A stretch of 64,000 nucleotides of DNA from Bolinopsis microptera (GCF_026151205.1 NC_087073.1:12245578-12309577), one strand, 5' to 3'; numbered from the stretch's first letter, positions 18,890 to 29,534 are shown. The notes: generated by a model from the letters alone, not told the origin. Made by a program: numbers and translations.

Positions 18890-21364
18890 TTAGTCTTCTG
18901 TTGAGGTTGAGAAGGAAATGCCAGATGGTCTGGACTTTAAGGATTTGGCAATTTTAGGAAGAATGGGGTCCCAGAGGGAACTACATTTGGGTGCGCGGTC
19001 TGTTCTGTTCATAGCTGGTTGTCGTATTTGTATAGCTGCGTGTTCTGTGAGGTCAAGTTGGGAGCGTGAGGTGAGGGATTTGAGGACTTCGATGTTGTTC
19101 CAGGAGATGGTGTGGCCGGTGGTCAGGGCATGATGTGCAGGGGCTGATTTGATTCTGTCTGTGGATTCGTCGATGGCGTTGTTGAGTCTGTAACATCGTT
19201 CGTGTTCTTTCATGCGGTGGACCAAGGGTCTGTAGGTCTGTCCGGCGTATTTGGAGGGGCACTGTGAGCAGGAAATTTCGTAGATGGTGTTGGGAGTGAG
19301 GTGAGTAGGGGGTGTGGTCTTCGTTTTGGTGAGGAGGTTGCGGAGGGAGGTAGCAGAGGAGTGGGTGACTTTGATGTCGTGTTGTCCGAGTATCTTGGAG
19401 ATGGGTTTGGATAGGGAGGGATGGAAAGGAAGAGAAACACTAAGGGCATGTTCACGGGTCTGTCGGTTGAATGAGGCTAGGGATTGGTGGCGAGAGGGGT
19501 TGGTGAATTTCCGTTGTACTTCGTCCATGATGGTGGTGATGCGGTGAGGAGGGAAGCCGTTCTGGAGGCAAACGTGTCGTACTGTCTGGAGTTCGTCGTC
19601 AAGGTGTTGGGGTGAGCAGATGTTGTGGGCTCTTCTGGTCAGTGATCGGATGACTGCGTTCTTAGATGAGTTGGTGGTGCAGGAGGAGTACTTGGTGTAG
19701 AGGTTGGTGTGGGTGGGTTTTCTGTAGACTGATGTGGATTTGTCAGGGTGGATGAGAACGTCAAGGAAGGGTATAGTTCCGTCTGTAGAGGGATGTTCTT
19801 GGGTAAAGTTGAGGTCTTCAGTAAGGGAGTTAAGGAATGTAAGGAAGGATTCTGCGTGGTTTCTGTCTCTGAAAGATCCAAGGCCGTCGTCAACGAAATG
19901 GGAGTAAGTGTTCGGAGGGTCAGGACATGAGGATAAAGCTAAGGTCTCGATTTCAGCAAGACGGATTTCAGCTAGTTCAACAATGAGGGGGGATCCCATT
20001 GTACCACCTTCGTCTTGGGAGTAGAAGGAGCCGTTGAATTCAAGGTATGAGTTGTCAAGGCAAAAGTTGATAAGGGAGCCTATGGTGGTGGTGGTGACAT
20101 TGGAGGGAAGACGAGAGGGGTTCTGTTCAAAGGAGGAGATGACAGTTTTGAGGGCTAGGCGCATGTCACAGGAGGTGTACAAGGATTGGACGTCTAAGGA
20201 GGCGTGGTAGTGGAAGGAGGGATTGAGAGAGGAGTCGAAGCGATGTTTGAAGTCGGAAGAGTCTTTGAGGCGTAAGGGGTTCTGGGCTAGGGGTTTGAGG
20301 AAAGATGCGAGGACTTTGTGGAGGGCTTGGAGGGGGGTGTTGTAGAAGCTGACTACGGGACGGATAGGTGCGCCGGGTTTGTGTATCTTAGGTTGTCCGT
20401 AAAGTTGAGGCCATCTAGGATGTAGGTTGCGCATCTTGTGGTATAGGTCGGTCGTGATCTTCTTGTCGGTGTGTAGTTTCTTGAGGACTTTCTGTAGTTT
20501 AGTGGTAACGGATTGAGTGGGGTCTTTCGTTAAGAGGGTGTAACTACCTGAGGATAAGTGGTCGGTAACTTTGGTTATGTATTGATCGTGAGTCAGTACA
20601 ACAGTGGCGTTGCCCTTATCAGCAGGAAGAAATTTCAATTCAGATTTCTTAGATTTTAAAGATTTAAGAGCGGTACGTTGTTGTGGAGTCAAATTGTCGG
20701 TGGTCATGTCACGTTTATTGTCAAATTTAGATAATACAGAGGTGACCTGATATGTGGCTGAGGCTTCCATGCCTTCTCCTAGTTGTTTAGTGATATTCTG
20801 TATGAGGGGAGCCAGGTCGGGGGTAGGATCTGAGGTGGGTGTCGGGACGAACTTCAGTCCAAGGGAGAGGACGTCAGTTTCAGCTGTGGAGAGGGTCTGT
20901 CCAGAGAGGTTGATCACTGTTTTGGCTGTGGTGTCTTTCTTGGGGGTAGGTGAGGTCTTGAGGAGGGGACCATGAAATGTGGGAGAGGGTATGTCGAGCG
21001 TTTTAAGAGTGTCGTAGGGTGAGAGGAACGGGGTGTCGTATTCTGAGAGTAGTACCGCGAACTTCTTTTGGTGAGTAAGGAGTTGTTTTCTGTGGGTGTA
21101 TGAGGATTTTTTGGTGTTGAGGTGTCCTAGTTTCTGAAAATATTGAGGGGTTATGAGTGATTCTATGTGTCTGAGGTTGTGCTCATAAGTGCGTTTGTGT
21201 TGTGCATATTTGAGGCGATAGTGGTTGAGTCTTTCAGTGATGAGGAGGTTAGATGCGTGAGTGAGGACTTCAGTTGAGCGTTTGGTGGATAGTGGGTTGG
21301 TGAGTCTGAGTCCCTTAGGGATGAGTGAGTGATCACGGCAGGCTTTCAGGAATGATATGTGACA
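18890..21364 (-). pseudogene. Penelope-like reverse transcriptase with GIY-YIG endonuclease, 5'-truncated
   Basis: About 824 codons are open from 21364 to the stop at 18890, without interruption. Order of motifs: N-terminal SFLKACRDHSLIPKGLRL, LPADKGNATVVLTHDQY, YGQPKIHKPGAPIRPVVS, the motif A aspartate in HASLDVQSLYTSC, GGTMGSPL (motif B), YSHFVDDGLGSF (motif C with the two catalytic aspartates), TIPFLDVLI and VYRKPTHTNLY. The C terminus has the endonuclease-type IYEISCSQC, KYAGQTYRPLVHRMKEHE pattern, i.e. GIY-YIG with YAG in place of YIG. These define an endonuclease-positive Penelope-like element. The frame continues upstream of the first ATG-like codon into typical N-terminal sequence, so the missing start reflects truncation. 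It could still be transcribed but is unlikely to be autonomous. Confidence 0.92.
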
Positions 21365-23307
21365 TGATCTATTTGACTTCTAACATAAAAAAAAGATTTT
21401 TCTCGAAAAGTCTAAAAATTGCAAAGCAGTGTTGATTTGCTACTATATATAATTAGGTAGTGCGCCATCGACAGTAAGCCGCGCGTGCCGACTGTAAGAT
21501 GGTTTTTTAGCGCTAATTTCGGCCAGCACAATTTTCTTCAAACAAATAGATATTAAGTATCCTTCCCGACCTCCAATTGCAACAAAAATTGGTAAGCTTA
21601 TTCATAGACTTACAAGCACAAGGAAAGTGTCCGAAAAATTTAAAGCATATCCAACCATCAGACATTATGTTACAGCTAAAAGCAGCGTATTTTGCCCCAT
21701 TTTGATCACTAAATCAACTCCGATATCCACCAAATTTTTCGGACAGTTGTGAAAGCCCTATTGGAAGGTCGTCGCCAATTTCCAGAATGATCTCATTTAA
21801 GGAACTGAAGATAAATCCGAATAATACGACAAAAATGGTCAAATTTGGTCAAATTTGGTCAAATTACGCGACTTTTACAGCTACTTTTGCTCCAAAAGCC
21901 GCGCACCATCAAATATGGCACCTAGGCGAAACTCACTGATCTTTCCAAAAAGGTATGACAAATTTGGTATTGTGAAAATTCTCACAGTCTCTAGAAAACA
22001 GTGGTACAAAAATTTTTTAAATCCGAGCAAGTTTATTTTTATCGTGCACCTCCTAATATAATTATACTGCTAGGCTAAACTTTAAAAGCAATAACCATTT
22101 TTTGTTAGGGATTCAGTTTCGGAAGAGTCCTAAAACGTTATTCTAGTTATTCTGCTATGCTAAGATCATAGAATCTTAAGTATCTATCAAGTACAGACTG
22201 TTTTAAAAGCTGAAGTCCCTAAACCCAGAAGTAGACGAGCACGGAAGCCAAGAAGCAGCTCAAAACATGAGTTGTCATGGTGTTACTGTTACTGTTAGTG
22301 TTACAGAGATTTCCTTCGCAGGTAATAATGTTACAAGAATTCGTGTAGGCCGTCATGTTGGCGTCCTCAGGAAAAAGTGATGCAGATTGATTTATCGTTT
22401 CTTTAAATGCCTTACAACTCCTAAAAGGACCACTGCCACAACCTTTAAAATATTCCGTCTTCCGTATTTGATCCCCGATGGTCACCGTCATGTTGCCTTC
22501 AACACAGGAATCTGATCCTAATTCGCGTTTCTCCTGGTAGCTCTTCGAACATACTGGCTGGTCAGGATAATCAGGGTCAGGTTTTCCATCAACAGTGGTC
22601 TTACGGTAAGTGTAACATGAAACTTCTTTAACCTCAGCGGCAGTCATAGTGTTGCAGAGATTTCCTTTCTCAAACATTGATGTCACAAGATGTAAGCATA
22701 TTCATGGAGGCTGTCTCACTTATGGCCGATAATTCTTCTTTTAACGTTTCGTTGTCAGTTGCAAGTTGTATGCTTCACAACTCATCGGACCACTGCCGCA
22801 TTCTTTGATAAACTCCAAATCCAATTTCTGTTCTTTCACGGTCACCACCATGTTACCTGACAAACAGAACTCTGTTCCATAAGGACACTTAACCTTGTGG
22901 CTCACTGAGCATTCTGGCTGGTCAATATCATCAGGATTAGGTTCTCCATCAACAGTGCTATTTTTACAGGTGTAGCAGGAAACATCTTTCAGATGGTCTG
23001 GGTTTATCTCTTTGCGTGTGAAGTTGTTGAAATTATCTGTTTCACAGGAGATGATGTTACACTTGGATACAGTTATTTTGCTATCGTAACCACCAGTATT
23101 TATCATGGTCATAATATCTGTTATATGGTCGTCACCACCAGTATTTATCATGGTCACAATATCTGTTATATTGTGACAATCGGTTACAGCTTTCTTTCCA
23201 CAATCTGCGAACCAGTCCATGAGGATTTCCATCTCTATCTCCGGCGCATTTGCCTCTCCAGTTATATTATAGAGAAAGGACCTGTGAAGCCGACCGTACA
23301 CAGTAGC

Positions 23308-23467
23308 TTAATTACCTGAGGACCCCAGGCTATTATGTTCATTAAAGATTTGGCGGAATGACAGGCTGAGCGCGGCCCAGTAATAGCTTAACGGGTGATA
23401 CTCGTAAAATTAAAATATCTGTCCAACTCGGCGCGCGTCCTGGTAGTGGTAGGTTGTAAACCTACAA
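23308..23467 (-). mobile_element. TTAACGGG...CCTACAA MITE split by a later mini-MITE
   Basis: The element is flanked by ACAGTAGC at 23300-23307 and 23468-23475. Its first four bases TTAA are separated from the rest by the 72-bp mini-MITE at 23312-23383, whose own duplication is TAGCTTAA. This gives a clear order: Ly6 sequence first, then this element, then the mini-MITE. Confidence 0.85.
23312..23383. mobile_element. 72-bp mini-MITE with 8-bp target duplication
   Basis: TTACCTGAGGACCCCAGGC to GGCTGAGCGCGGCCCAGTAA, flanked by TAGCTTAA at 23304-23311 and 23384-23391. Same family as 17471-17550, with an internal deletion of eight bases. Confidence 0.88.
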
Positions 23468-23830
23468 ACAGTAGCGTATCCGTAAGCAAAAACATCTTCA
23501 TCAGACGTTCATGTTTTATCGACTCATTTAAGATCCTCTGCTGAAGGAATCTGTAGTATTTTGGCATTTTCAAGATTGTACCGGAGCATTTTTTACAGAT
23601 TAACGGCCCATGGCCGTAATCTTTGATTTGAGCAGCAGTCATGGTATTACAAAGATCTTCATCACAGGTCTTAATTTTTAATGTTACAAGAATTTCTCTT
23701 TATGGAGCCTGCTTCAAAAGAAAAGAACTCAGGTGGTTTATTTTTTCCTCCAATGCGTCACAATCTTTAAAAGGACCACTGCCACAATCTTTGAAATATT
23801 CCATCTCAAAATTTTCTTCTCCCACGGCTA

Positions 23831-23955
23831 TTGACGGATGTTACTCGTCTAAATTTCTTCGAGGTAGCGCGCGCCGCCTTCTTCTCCAAATGTTTGGCCC
23901 GATGGCAAGTGCTACGAAGTAGCGCGCGCCGGGCCAAATCATTAACAATGGTCAA
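23831..23955. mobile_element. 125-bp TTGAC...GTCAA MITE with 9-bp target duplication
   Basis: Starts TTGACGGATGTTACTCGTC and ends CATTAACAATGGTCAA. The flanks are CCACGGCTA at 23822-23830 and 23956-23964. It interrupts the third Ly6 unit: the coding sequence reads on when the element and one repeat are removed. The interior is GC-rich with two TAGCGCGCGCC boxes. Partial relatives lie at 24415-24620 and 50440-50575. Confidence 0.85.
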
Positions 23956-24167
23956 CCACGGCTACCGCTATGTTGCCCATCACGCAGAATTCTGTTCCAA
24001 TATCGCATTTCTTATTGTAGCTCTCCGATTTGGTAGTTGGCGTGCACGTGATCTTTTGCGCGTCTGTAATTGGTTCTGAACGATCACGTGAATGCTGGTC
24101 ACGTGCGCTCTAACATCCAATGAGCATTCGCACTTTTTTCAGGGCGATGGAGGTAGTAATTCACTCA

Positions 24168-24224
24168 GCCCAAATAGAGATTCGGCGGAATGACAGGCTG
24201 AGCGCCGCCCAGTAACGTGCGCGC
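24168..24224. mobile_element. mini-MITE fragment
   Basis: Contains CGGCGGAATGACAGGCTGAG and CGCCCAGTAA, the right half of the 80-bp family. Confidence 0.65.
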
Positions 24225-24414
24225 GGCGGGCCTACAACGTGACATGAAACAAATTTAAACTAGTCAACTAGCTGTCTTATTTGGAATTAGTAAAACAAAA
24301 TTTAAGTAAAACAAAATTTAAATTTTATTGCCATTACAATGAATAATTATATCATAATAAATATACGTAGACATCCGATAATAAACTTGTTACATCCAGT
24401 ATGCAGTACAACCC

Positions 24415-24620
24415 AAGATTGTCCATTGTTAATGAACTAACCCGGCGCGCGCTTCTTCGTAGCACTTGCATCTGGCATCGGTGCTAGGGAAGAAAGCGAT
24501 GCGCAAAAAATTTTGACCATTGTTAATGATTTGGCCCGGCGCGCGCTACTTCGAAAAAATTAAGACGAGTAACATTGAACATCCGTCAAAAAAAATTTAG
24601 ACGAGTAACATCCGTCAATT
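24415..24620. repeat. cluster of TTGAC...GTCAA MITE relatives
   Basis: CCATTGTTAATGA followed by CCCGGCGCGCGCT occurs twice (about 24421 and 24517), and GACGAGTAACATCCGTCAA occurs near 24600. These are rearranged copies of the element at 23831-23955. Confidence 0.65.
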
Positions 24621-24639
24621 TTTAGGAGTCGCCACATCG

Positions 24640-24735
24640 TCATTTGAAAAGGGGAGGAGCGCGCCAACATGTAATACTGTAATAGGTGGTGCTTTTCGGC
24701 GGGGCGCCAACAGGCTACGTTAAGCCACTGTATTG
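24640..24735. repeat. fragment of the GGCGCCAACAGGC inverted-repeat family
   Basis: AAAAGGGGAGGAGCGCGCCAAC through GGGGCGCCAACAGGCTACGT and GCCACTG matches the terminal repeat of the element at 26690-29067. Confidence 0.65.
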
Positions 24736-25084
24736 TGTATGCTGTATAGTATGCGTGTATCCCAATTCCCATTGTTTCATTTTTATAGGTGCCGAAGATT
24801 ATTTAAGTTTAATTTACTTGTAAATCATAAATGCTTCCTTGTATTTATGTATTATATTATATTTTATTATTTTATTATTCTAGTCTATCTTCGAAAATAA
24901 AATAAATATCGACGTCCGGTTTTTAGCAAAATTTGTGTCTCGTAAAAATACAAATAGCGTTAGCTCACTACTATATATATATACCAGGAGCCCTCTCGCT
25001 TGCAGTAGTGCGCAACCGCAGTACACGTAGACTCATGGCTATGTGAATACCAGGAGCAAAATTGGGAACCTTGTATATTTTGAT

Positions 25085-25183
25085 TTGTAGGTTTACAACC
25101 TACCAGGACGCGCGCCGAGTTGGACTCGTCGACGGTCCTGTTCCAATATATGGAACAGATATTTTACGAGTATCACCCGTTAA
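25085..25183 (+). mobile_element. 99-bp structured MITE (TTGTAGG...CCGTTAA) with 8-bp target duplication
   Basis: Flanked by ATTTTGAT at 25077-25084 and 25184-25191. It folds into consecutive hairpins: GTAGGTT/AACCTAC, CAGGAC/GTCCTG enclosing CGAG/CTCG, and CTGTTCC/GGAACAG. It ends ACGAGTATCACCCGTTAA. Intact relatives are at 48510-48613 and 48229-48332. Confidence 0.85.
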
Positions 25184-25306
25184 ATTTTGATTTATTCCGA
25201 AAAGTCTTAATTTCAATTTTGGGTCAAATAAACAATAAATGTGCGCGACTTTAACTTTACAGATTTTTGTCCTCTGATTGACTGAATTGTGTCTCGCGAA
25301 GCTTAT

Positions 25307-25441
25307 AATGTGCAATGTGCAATGTGCAATGTGCAATGTGCAATGTGCTATGTGCAATGTGCAATGTGCTATGTGCTATGTGCAATGTGCAATGTGCTAT
25401 GTGCTATGTGCTATGTGCTATGTGCAATGTGCTATGTGCAA
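25307..25441 (+). repeat. 7-bp minisatellite, about 19 units
   Basis: Tandem AATGTGC units, with a second unit type TATGTGC interspersed in the right half. The mixture of two unit types indicates stepwise expansion. Confidence 0.9.
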
Positions 25442-25915
25442 TCAGTAAACTTAACCGTGCATGAACATGAACTCGCCGTGAAGACATGATCACCTCTAGT
25501 AACAGACTCAGCCGGTAAGGTACATTTATTTCTTGTGGTTTCACAGTACGACTGATCCTTCAACATGTTAGCAGCAATGCTTTTGAGAGAGTACGGAATT
25601 TTGTAGATGTTCAAGAATATTTCATGACCTAGTTGATGGTGTAGTTGCATTCATTCGTTGTCCTGAAAGTTTTTTGTTTGACAGATAAATCATGCTTATC
25701 GACTAAAATATACAATAAGCAGCAACACATTTTGCATTTACCTGTGCACTTTGGCAAATGATCATCAATTCCGTAGAATCCCCTAAAAATACAGCTACAG
25801 TACACATTTGTTATTAACTGCATTTATGCTCCAATTAGATGTTCCTATACAGTCCCATCCAACCTACAGGCCTCGTTTTCACATTGAATTATATATGTCT
25901 ATTGCATGCTTAAAG
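25442..25915. other. intergenic, no gene seen
   Basis: No supported coding segment on either strand; the short open frames here lack similarity or splice context. Confidence 0.4.
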
Positions 25916-26100
25916 GAAGCTAGGTGGCCTAGTGGTTAGAGCTGAAGGTCCAGGGTTCGAATCCCAGTGTTACCTTGTAACTTGTCTAGGGAGTAGCTAA
26001 GGATTCATTGGATCTATGCAAAATTACACATCCGTGTAATATCTCTGTTTAGGTCCGGTCTAGGTCTTATTTATTGAAATTTTATAAATATATGCTTTTC
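25916..26100 (+). repeat. tRNA-derived SINE
   Basis: The head has pol III promoter boxes: box A-like GTGGCCTAGTGGTTAGAGC (25924 on) and box B GGTTCGAATCC (25954 on). The anticodon arm is shortened, the acceptor stem does not close, and the sequence continues into an unrelated body with a CTGTTTAGG segment, so it is a SINE rather than a tRNA gene. The 3' limit is uncertain. Confidence 0.7.
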
Positions 26101-26386
26101 CTAAATTAAAGGTGTTTGTTCACACCAAGTTATGTGATTGCGAGAGCACATTACATCACAGATTGTGCTAACTTCATTAGGCATCAGTATTCCACTGTGG
26201 TCATTAGTTACATAATTTAAGGAGACCCTTTTTAAAGCCATTATTCGATTGAAGCTTAATATAAATTCATAGGAGTTTTTGCCAATTTTGTCCTCCTCAG
26301 CTGGAGATTTTGTATAGTTACGGATACCCCGAACGGTGAGTTCACAAGAGTTTAATAAAAAATAGTTATTGAATTCGGTTTTTGTA

Positions 26387-26521
26387 CAGGGTGGCCCATA
26401 AAACACTACCCATCCTTATCTCTTAAAATTGTTACGGGTCGCTGAGATCTTGCAAATTATTTTTAAATCAAGAAAACAACAATTTTTCAAGAAAGTGGGT
26501 AGTGTTTTATGGGCCACCCTG
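26387..26521. mobile_element. 135-bp mariner-type MITE
   Basis: CAGGGTGGCCCATAAAACAC at the left and GTGTTTTATGGGCCACCCTG at the right form perfect inverted ends; TA flanks both sides (26385-26386 and 26522-26523). Confidence 0.88.
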
Positions 26522-26689
26522 TATCAATCCGTTTGGATTTATATTAGTGGTTTATTGGTGGTTTCTCCTCGGCAGAAATTAGTTACAAATTCTGGATAGC
26601 AACCGAAGGCAAGGGTCAGAGGCAGCTATTGAGGGTGTCCAGGCGTGGACGCCCTAAAATTATTATCTGGTGGGCGGTCGCCCTTGCCA

Positions 26690-29067
26690 GCGGCGTATAG
26701 TCGCCTGTTGGCGCATCCCGCCAAAAATGTGCCCCCCTGTTGGCGCCCCCTCCCCTTTTGGCGCCCCTCCCTAAAATTGAACAAATTGGGTGATTTTAGA
26801 GGATACCCCGGTAAAATCTCTTAAAAAGTACAGGGTGGGCCAAAAGTCAGTACCCATATGTTGGCCTTTGTAGCTCAATCACTGAGTGCCCAATTGAAAT
26901 AATTTTTTCTGGTATGACTTACTACCATACCACCACTGGTTCGAGGAATTTGTCAAATCGAAAAATATTCGTGTTCATTTTTTTCTAATGAAGGTTCATT
27001 TTTGCATTTATTTGATAGTTTGGATAGTTGGATCAAGCCAAATTTTATTGAATAGTGTTTGGCCATATATAAATTACGTTTGTCCTGAAAAAATGAGAGT
27101 TCTAGCTTCTCAGATGACCGAGATATGAAGCATAACGAGTTTGTTCATTACGTGTGATCAGGTAATTGGGTTGAGGCTAGATCCGCATTATGGGAATCGT
27201 GTACAGAGCCCAATCACGGTGCCGTAATTGGGTAATCATTGAGTACCCAATCAATTTTGCTAACAAGATAAACAAATTGCTTGATAACTTCGTCATTTTA
27301 AATCCGTTTCGCACCATCTTTCATATCATATTCCGGATTAAATGACCTATTGCAATATGTTACAACGGAGTCTCTAACATGTTCACAAACACCAGTATAA
27401 GCAATTCAATGTTGATTGGGTGTGGCCCCCAAAAATCAAATTTTCAAATTTTGGTGTCGAAATCCTCGAACAAGTAGGTACAGTATGCCATCTGTAAAGC
27501 AACAACTCTCAAATATAAAACACGGCGGAGGTATAAGACCCAACGTATGGGTACTGACTTTTGGCCCACCCTGTATGTTTCTATAGAAAAACGCACAGTT
27601 TTGCTAGTACCTCAGTTAAATTTTTCAAAATTGTCCCAAATTGTTATTTAATTTTGCTTGGGCTATTATATTGACTATTGAGGTTTAATGATGATATGGA
27701 ATTTGAATTCTATATAAATTTACACTATGTGGTTGGGGCATTTTGCATAGTAAATATGGTTACTACTCCTATATATATCATATTATTCGATTTCTGATTA
27801 TTTCTTAGGAATATGATTATTATATCTCAATTTGGCTTTAGGTAGGGTGCCCCGCTAAAAGAACTGGATTCTTCCAGGAAGCATCCAGTGCACAGACCTT
27901 GGTCTACATATATATTAAATTATTAACCATTCATTCTGTATGTGCACGAAAATTTATTTCAATCAATAAACAAATTGTTGGAATGTGATGTTTTTGATGA
28001 TGTTTTTGAAAAGTAGAAAGGGCCCAAGTCAACATTAAATGCCCTAACAAATTGTTGGAATGTGATGTTTAAAGAAATAAATTTGAAAAGTTAAAAGGAC
28101 CTATGTACATGTATACGCCCTGTACCGATTCTCACATGTAAGATGTTTCAATTAATTAAGAGGGGCCCATGTATCGACTGTTGTTTTAAATGGGCCTATG
28201 TCAAAATTAAATCAATTACCCCAATTAATTGAAAAGCTTCAGGAACATTTTCAGAGTGTAGGCCAGTCATTCTTTCCATTTAGGATACATAGAAATCAAA
28301 TTCAAATGCCTATCCTAACTAATAATTTCCATAAATAGGTTTTTATGCATTATCTCAAAACATGATCAATCGTGTTGTTGGGTGTCCAATCCTCATTTGG
28401 ACAACTAAGCCTCGCAGTTTTAACACACAGTTAATTGCAAACGGGTACAAAGCACATCATTGCATCAACGTACTGTTAATCTATATGATCAGGTTGTCCT
28501 AGGTTGTCCAGGACACCTTGCAATTTGAACTATCAACTGCTAACTTGTTATCACATGCGGTGTCCTATTTCACCAATTTTATAAGTTTCCGTTTTTGTTT
28601 GCTGTCGCCTGTCACACATTACATACATGAGGCCCTGTGTGTAACTGTAATGTACGTTAGAATAATTTAGTTAATTAACTTTCTGCTGTGGTATTGTATG
28701 CAGTCATCGGCGAATAGCCGTCAGCATCCCCAAGCCCCCTGAGTCCGTCGATTGGACACCCAACACAACTGCCAGCCAGCTCCCAAGAGCCACCTCTGGC
28801 AAGGGTATTTGACCGTACTACAAGATTATCAGCCAGAAATATCCACATCTATATTTTATTTTTGAATTGAAACAGTTATCTATTTGGTGCCCGGGTTTCA
28901 GACAATTTAATTGCTTTAGAGATTTTAAAGGCCTATCCTCTAAAATAATCTAATTTGTTCAAATTTAGGGAGGGGCGCCGAAAGGGGAGGGGGCCAACAG
29001 GGGGCGCTTTTTCAGCAGGGGGGTGGGGGGGGGCGCCAACAGGCAACGTTACGTTACACCACTGCAA
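26690..29067. mobile_element. 2.4 kb inverted-repeat element, GGCGCC-rich ends
   Basis: The left end (26690-26810) and right end (28940-29067) are inverted copies of about 115 bases sharing GCCTGTTGGCGC, CCCCTGTTGG, CCCTCCCCTTTTGGCGCCCC and TGAACAAATT. The outer ends CAGCGGCGTA / CAGTGGTGTA resemble hAT-type termini, but I could not find a convincing target-site duplication. No transposase was seen. A mariner-type element is nested inside. Confidence 0.65.
26831..27573. mobile_element. mariner/Tc1-type non-autonomous element, copy 2 (743 bp)
   Basis: CAGGGTGGGCCAAAAGTCAG to CTGACTTTTGGCCCACCCTG with flanking TA. The interior aligns along its length with 12901-13678. Nested in the 26690-29067 element. 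Confidence 0.87.
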
Positions 29068-29522
29068 GTTAGAAATAAACCATGCTAAACTTAGGCAACA
29101 AAAGTAAAAATGTTATTTCTGCGAAAGTGTAATTTCTGCACAGTGATGAAAATAAAAAGGGAAGTAGATGTTATGAGTTATGACAAACAAGTTTGTATTC
29201 ATAATTTGAAACTCAAATTAGTATACTAGTAGATATATAATATTGCTCTATTGTTTATTAAAAACTTTTGATTTATTAGTACAAATAATCTGTTATAAAA
29301 TAGTAGTGTATTGCAATTATATTTCTGTCCAATAAAGCCTCCAGGGTTTGTTCCCAGAGTAGCAGCAAGTGGATGCTTAGCTTCAAATGTTGCTTTATAA
29401 TGCATAGTTTACAGTTATCTTGAATAGAAATAATATGATATTTTGTAGTGTTGATTGAATTTCAAATTTAATTTAACATTAAATTAGTTTCATTATAAAT
29501 TAACCTCACTTTCTTTTAGCAG
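29068..29522. other. upstream region of the SETDB1-like gene
   Basis: AT-rich, no coding segment. Ends in the pyrimidine tract and AG at 29521-29522 that precede the start codon. Confidence 0.45.
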
Positions 29523-29534
29523 GAATGCAGAGTG

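Larger units (their letters stand above)
18689..21365 (-). mobile_element. 5'-truncated Penelope-like retroelement
   Basis: A 2.68 kb insertion flanked by the 11-base direct repeat GATCTATTTGA at 18678-18688 and 21366-21376, read as a target-site duplication. It carries one long reverse-strand coding region and a 3' untranslated part of about 200 bases (18689-18889). The coding region is open right up to the 5' junction without a start codon in frame, so the copy is truncated at its 5' end, as is common for target-primed retroelements. Confidence 0.85.
18442..22055. mobile_element. inverted-repeat element hosting a nested Penelope-like element
   Basis: The ends are 25-base inverted repeats: TAGGGGGTGCACGATAAAAA at the left and the complement TTTTTATCGTGCACCTCCTA at the right. 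Removing the Penelope-like insertion leaves a host element of about 0.93 kb with no coding capacity. No clear target-site duplication was found, so the superfamily is unassigned. Confidence 0.65.
22219..24010 (-). pseudogene. decayed tandem array of Ly6-like (three-finger) domains
   Basis: At least three related units lie on the minus strand. The 3'-most (22686-22219) reads VSCYTYRKTTVDGKP, CVEGNMTVTIGDQ, CGSGPFRSCKAF, then CNIITCEGNLCNT and a hydrophobic tail (LSCFLASVLVYFWV) fitting a GPI-anchor signal. The second (23301-22741) repeats VSCYTCKNSTVDGEP, CLSGNMVVTVKEQ and CGSGPMSCEAY. A third (about 24010-23600) has CDIGTEFCVMGNIAVAVVDH, then CGSGPF and DEDLCNTMTAAQIKD. The spaced cysteines and the terminal CN match the Ly6/uPAR superfamily of secreted or membrane-anchored proteins. 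The units cannot be read in one frame: a stop follows LQLTTKR, the CEGNLCN region of the second unit is frameshifted, and mobile elements interrupt the third. Unrecognised introns could explain part of this, so the array may include a functional 3' unit. Confidence 0.65.

Noticed and set aside
23800-24080. Plus-strand frames at the Ly6 locus
   Set aside because: They are complements of decayed Ly6 units and MITE sequence.
25916-25980. Functional tRNA gene
   Set aside because: Box A and box B are present but the anticodon arm is deleted and the acceptor stem does not pair.
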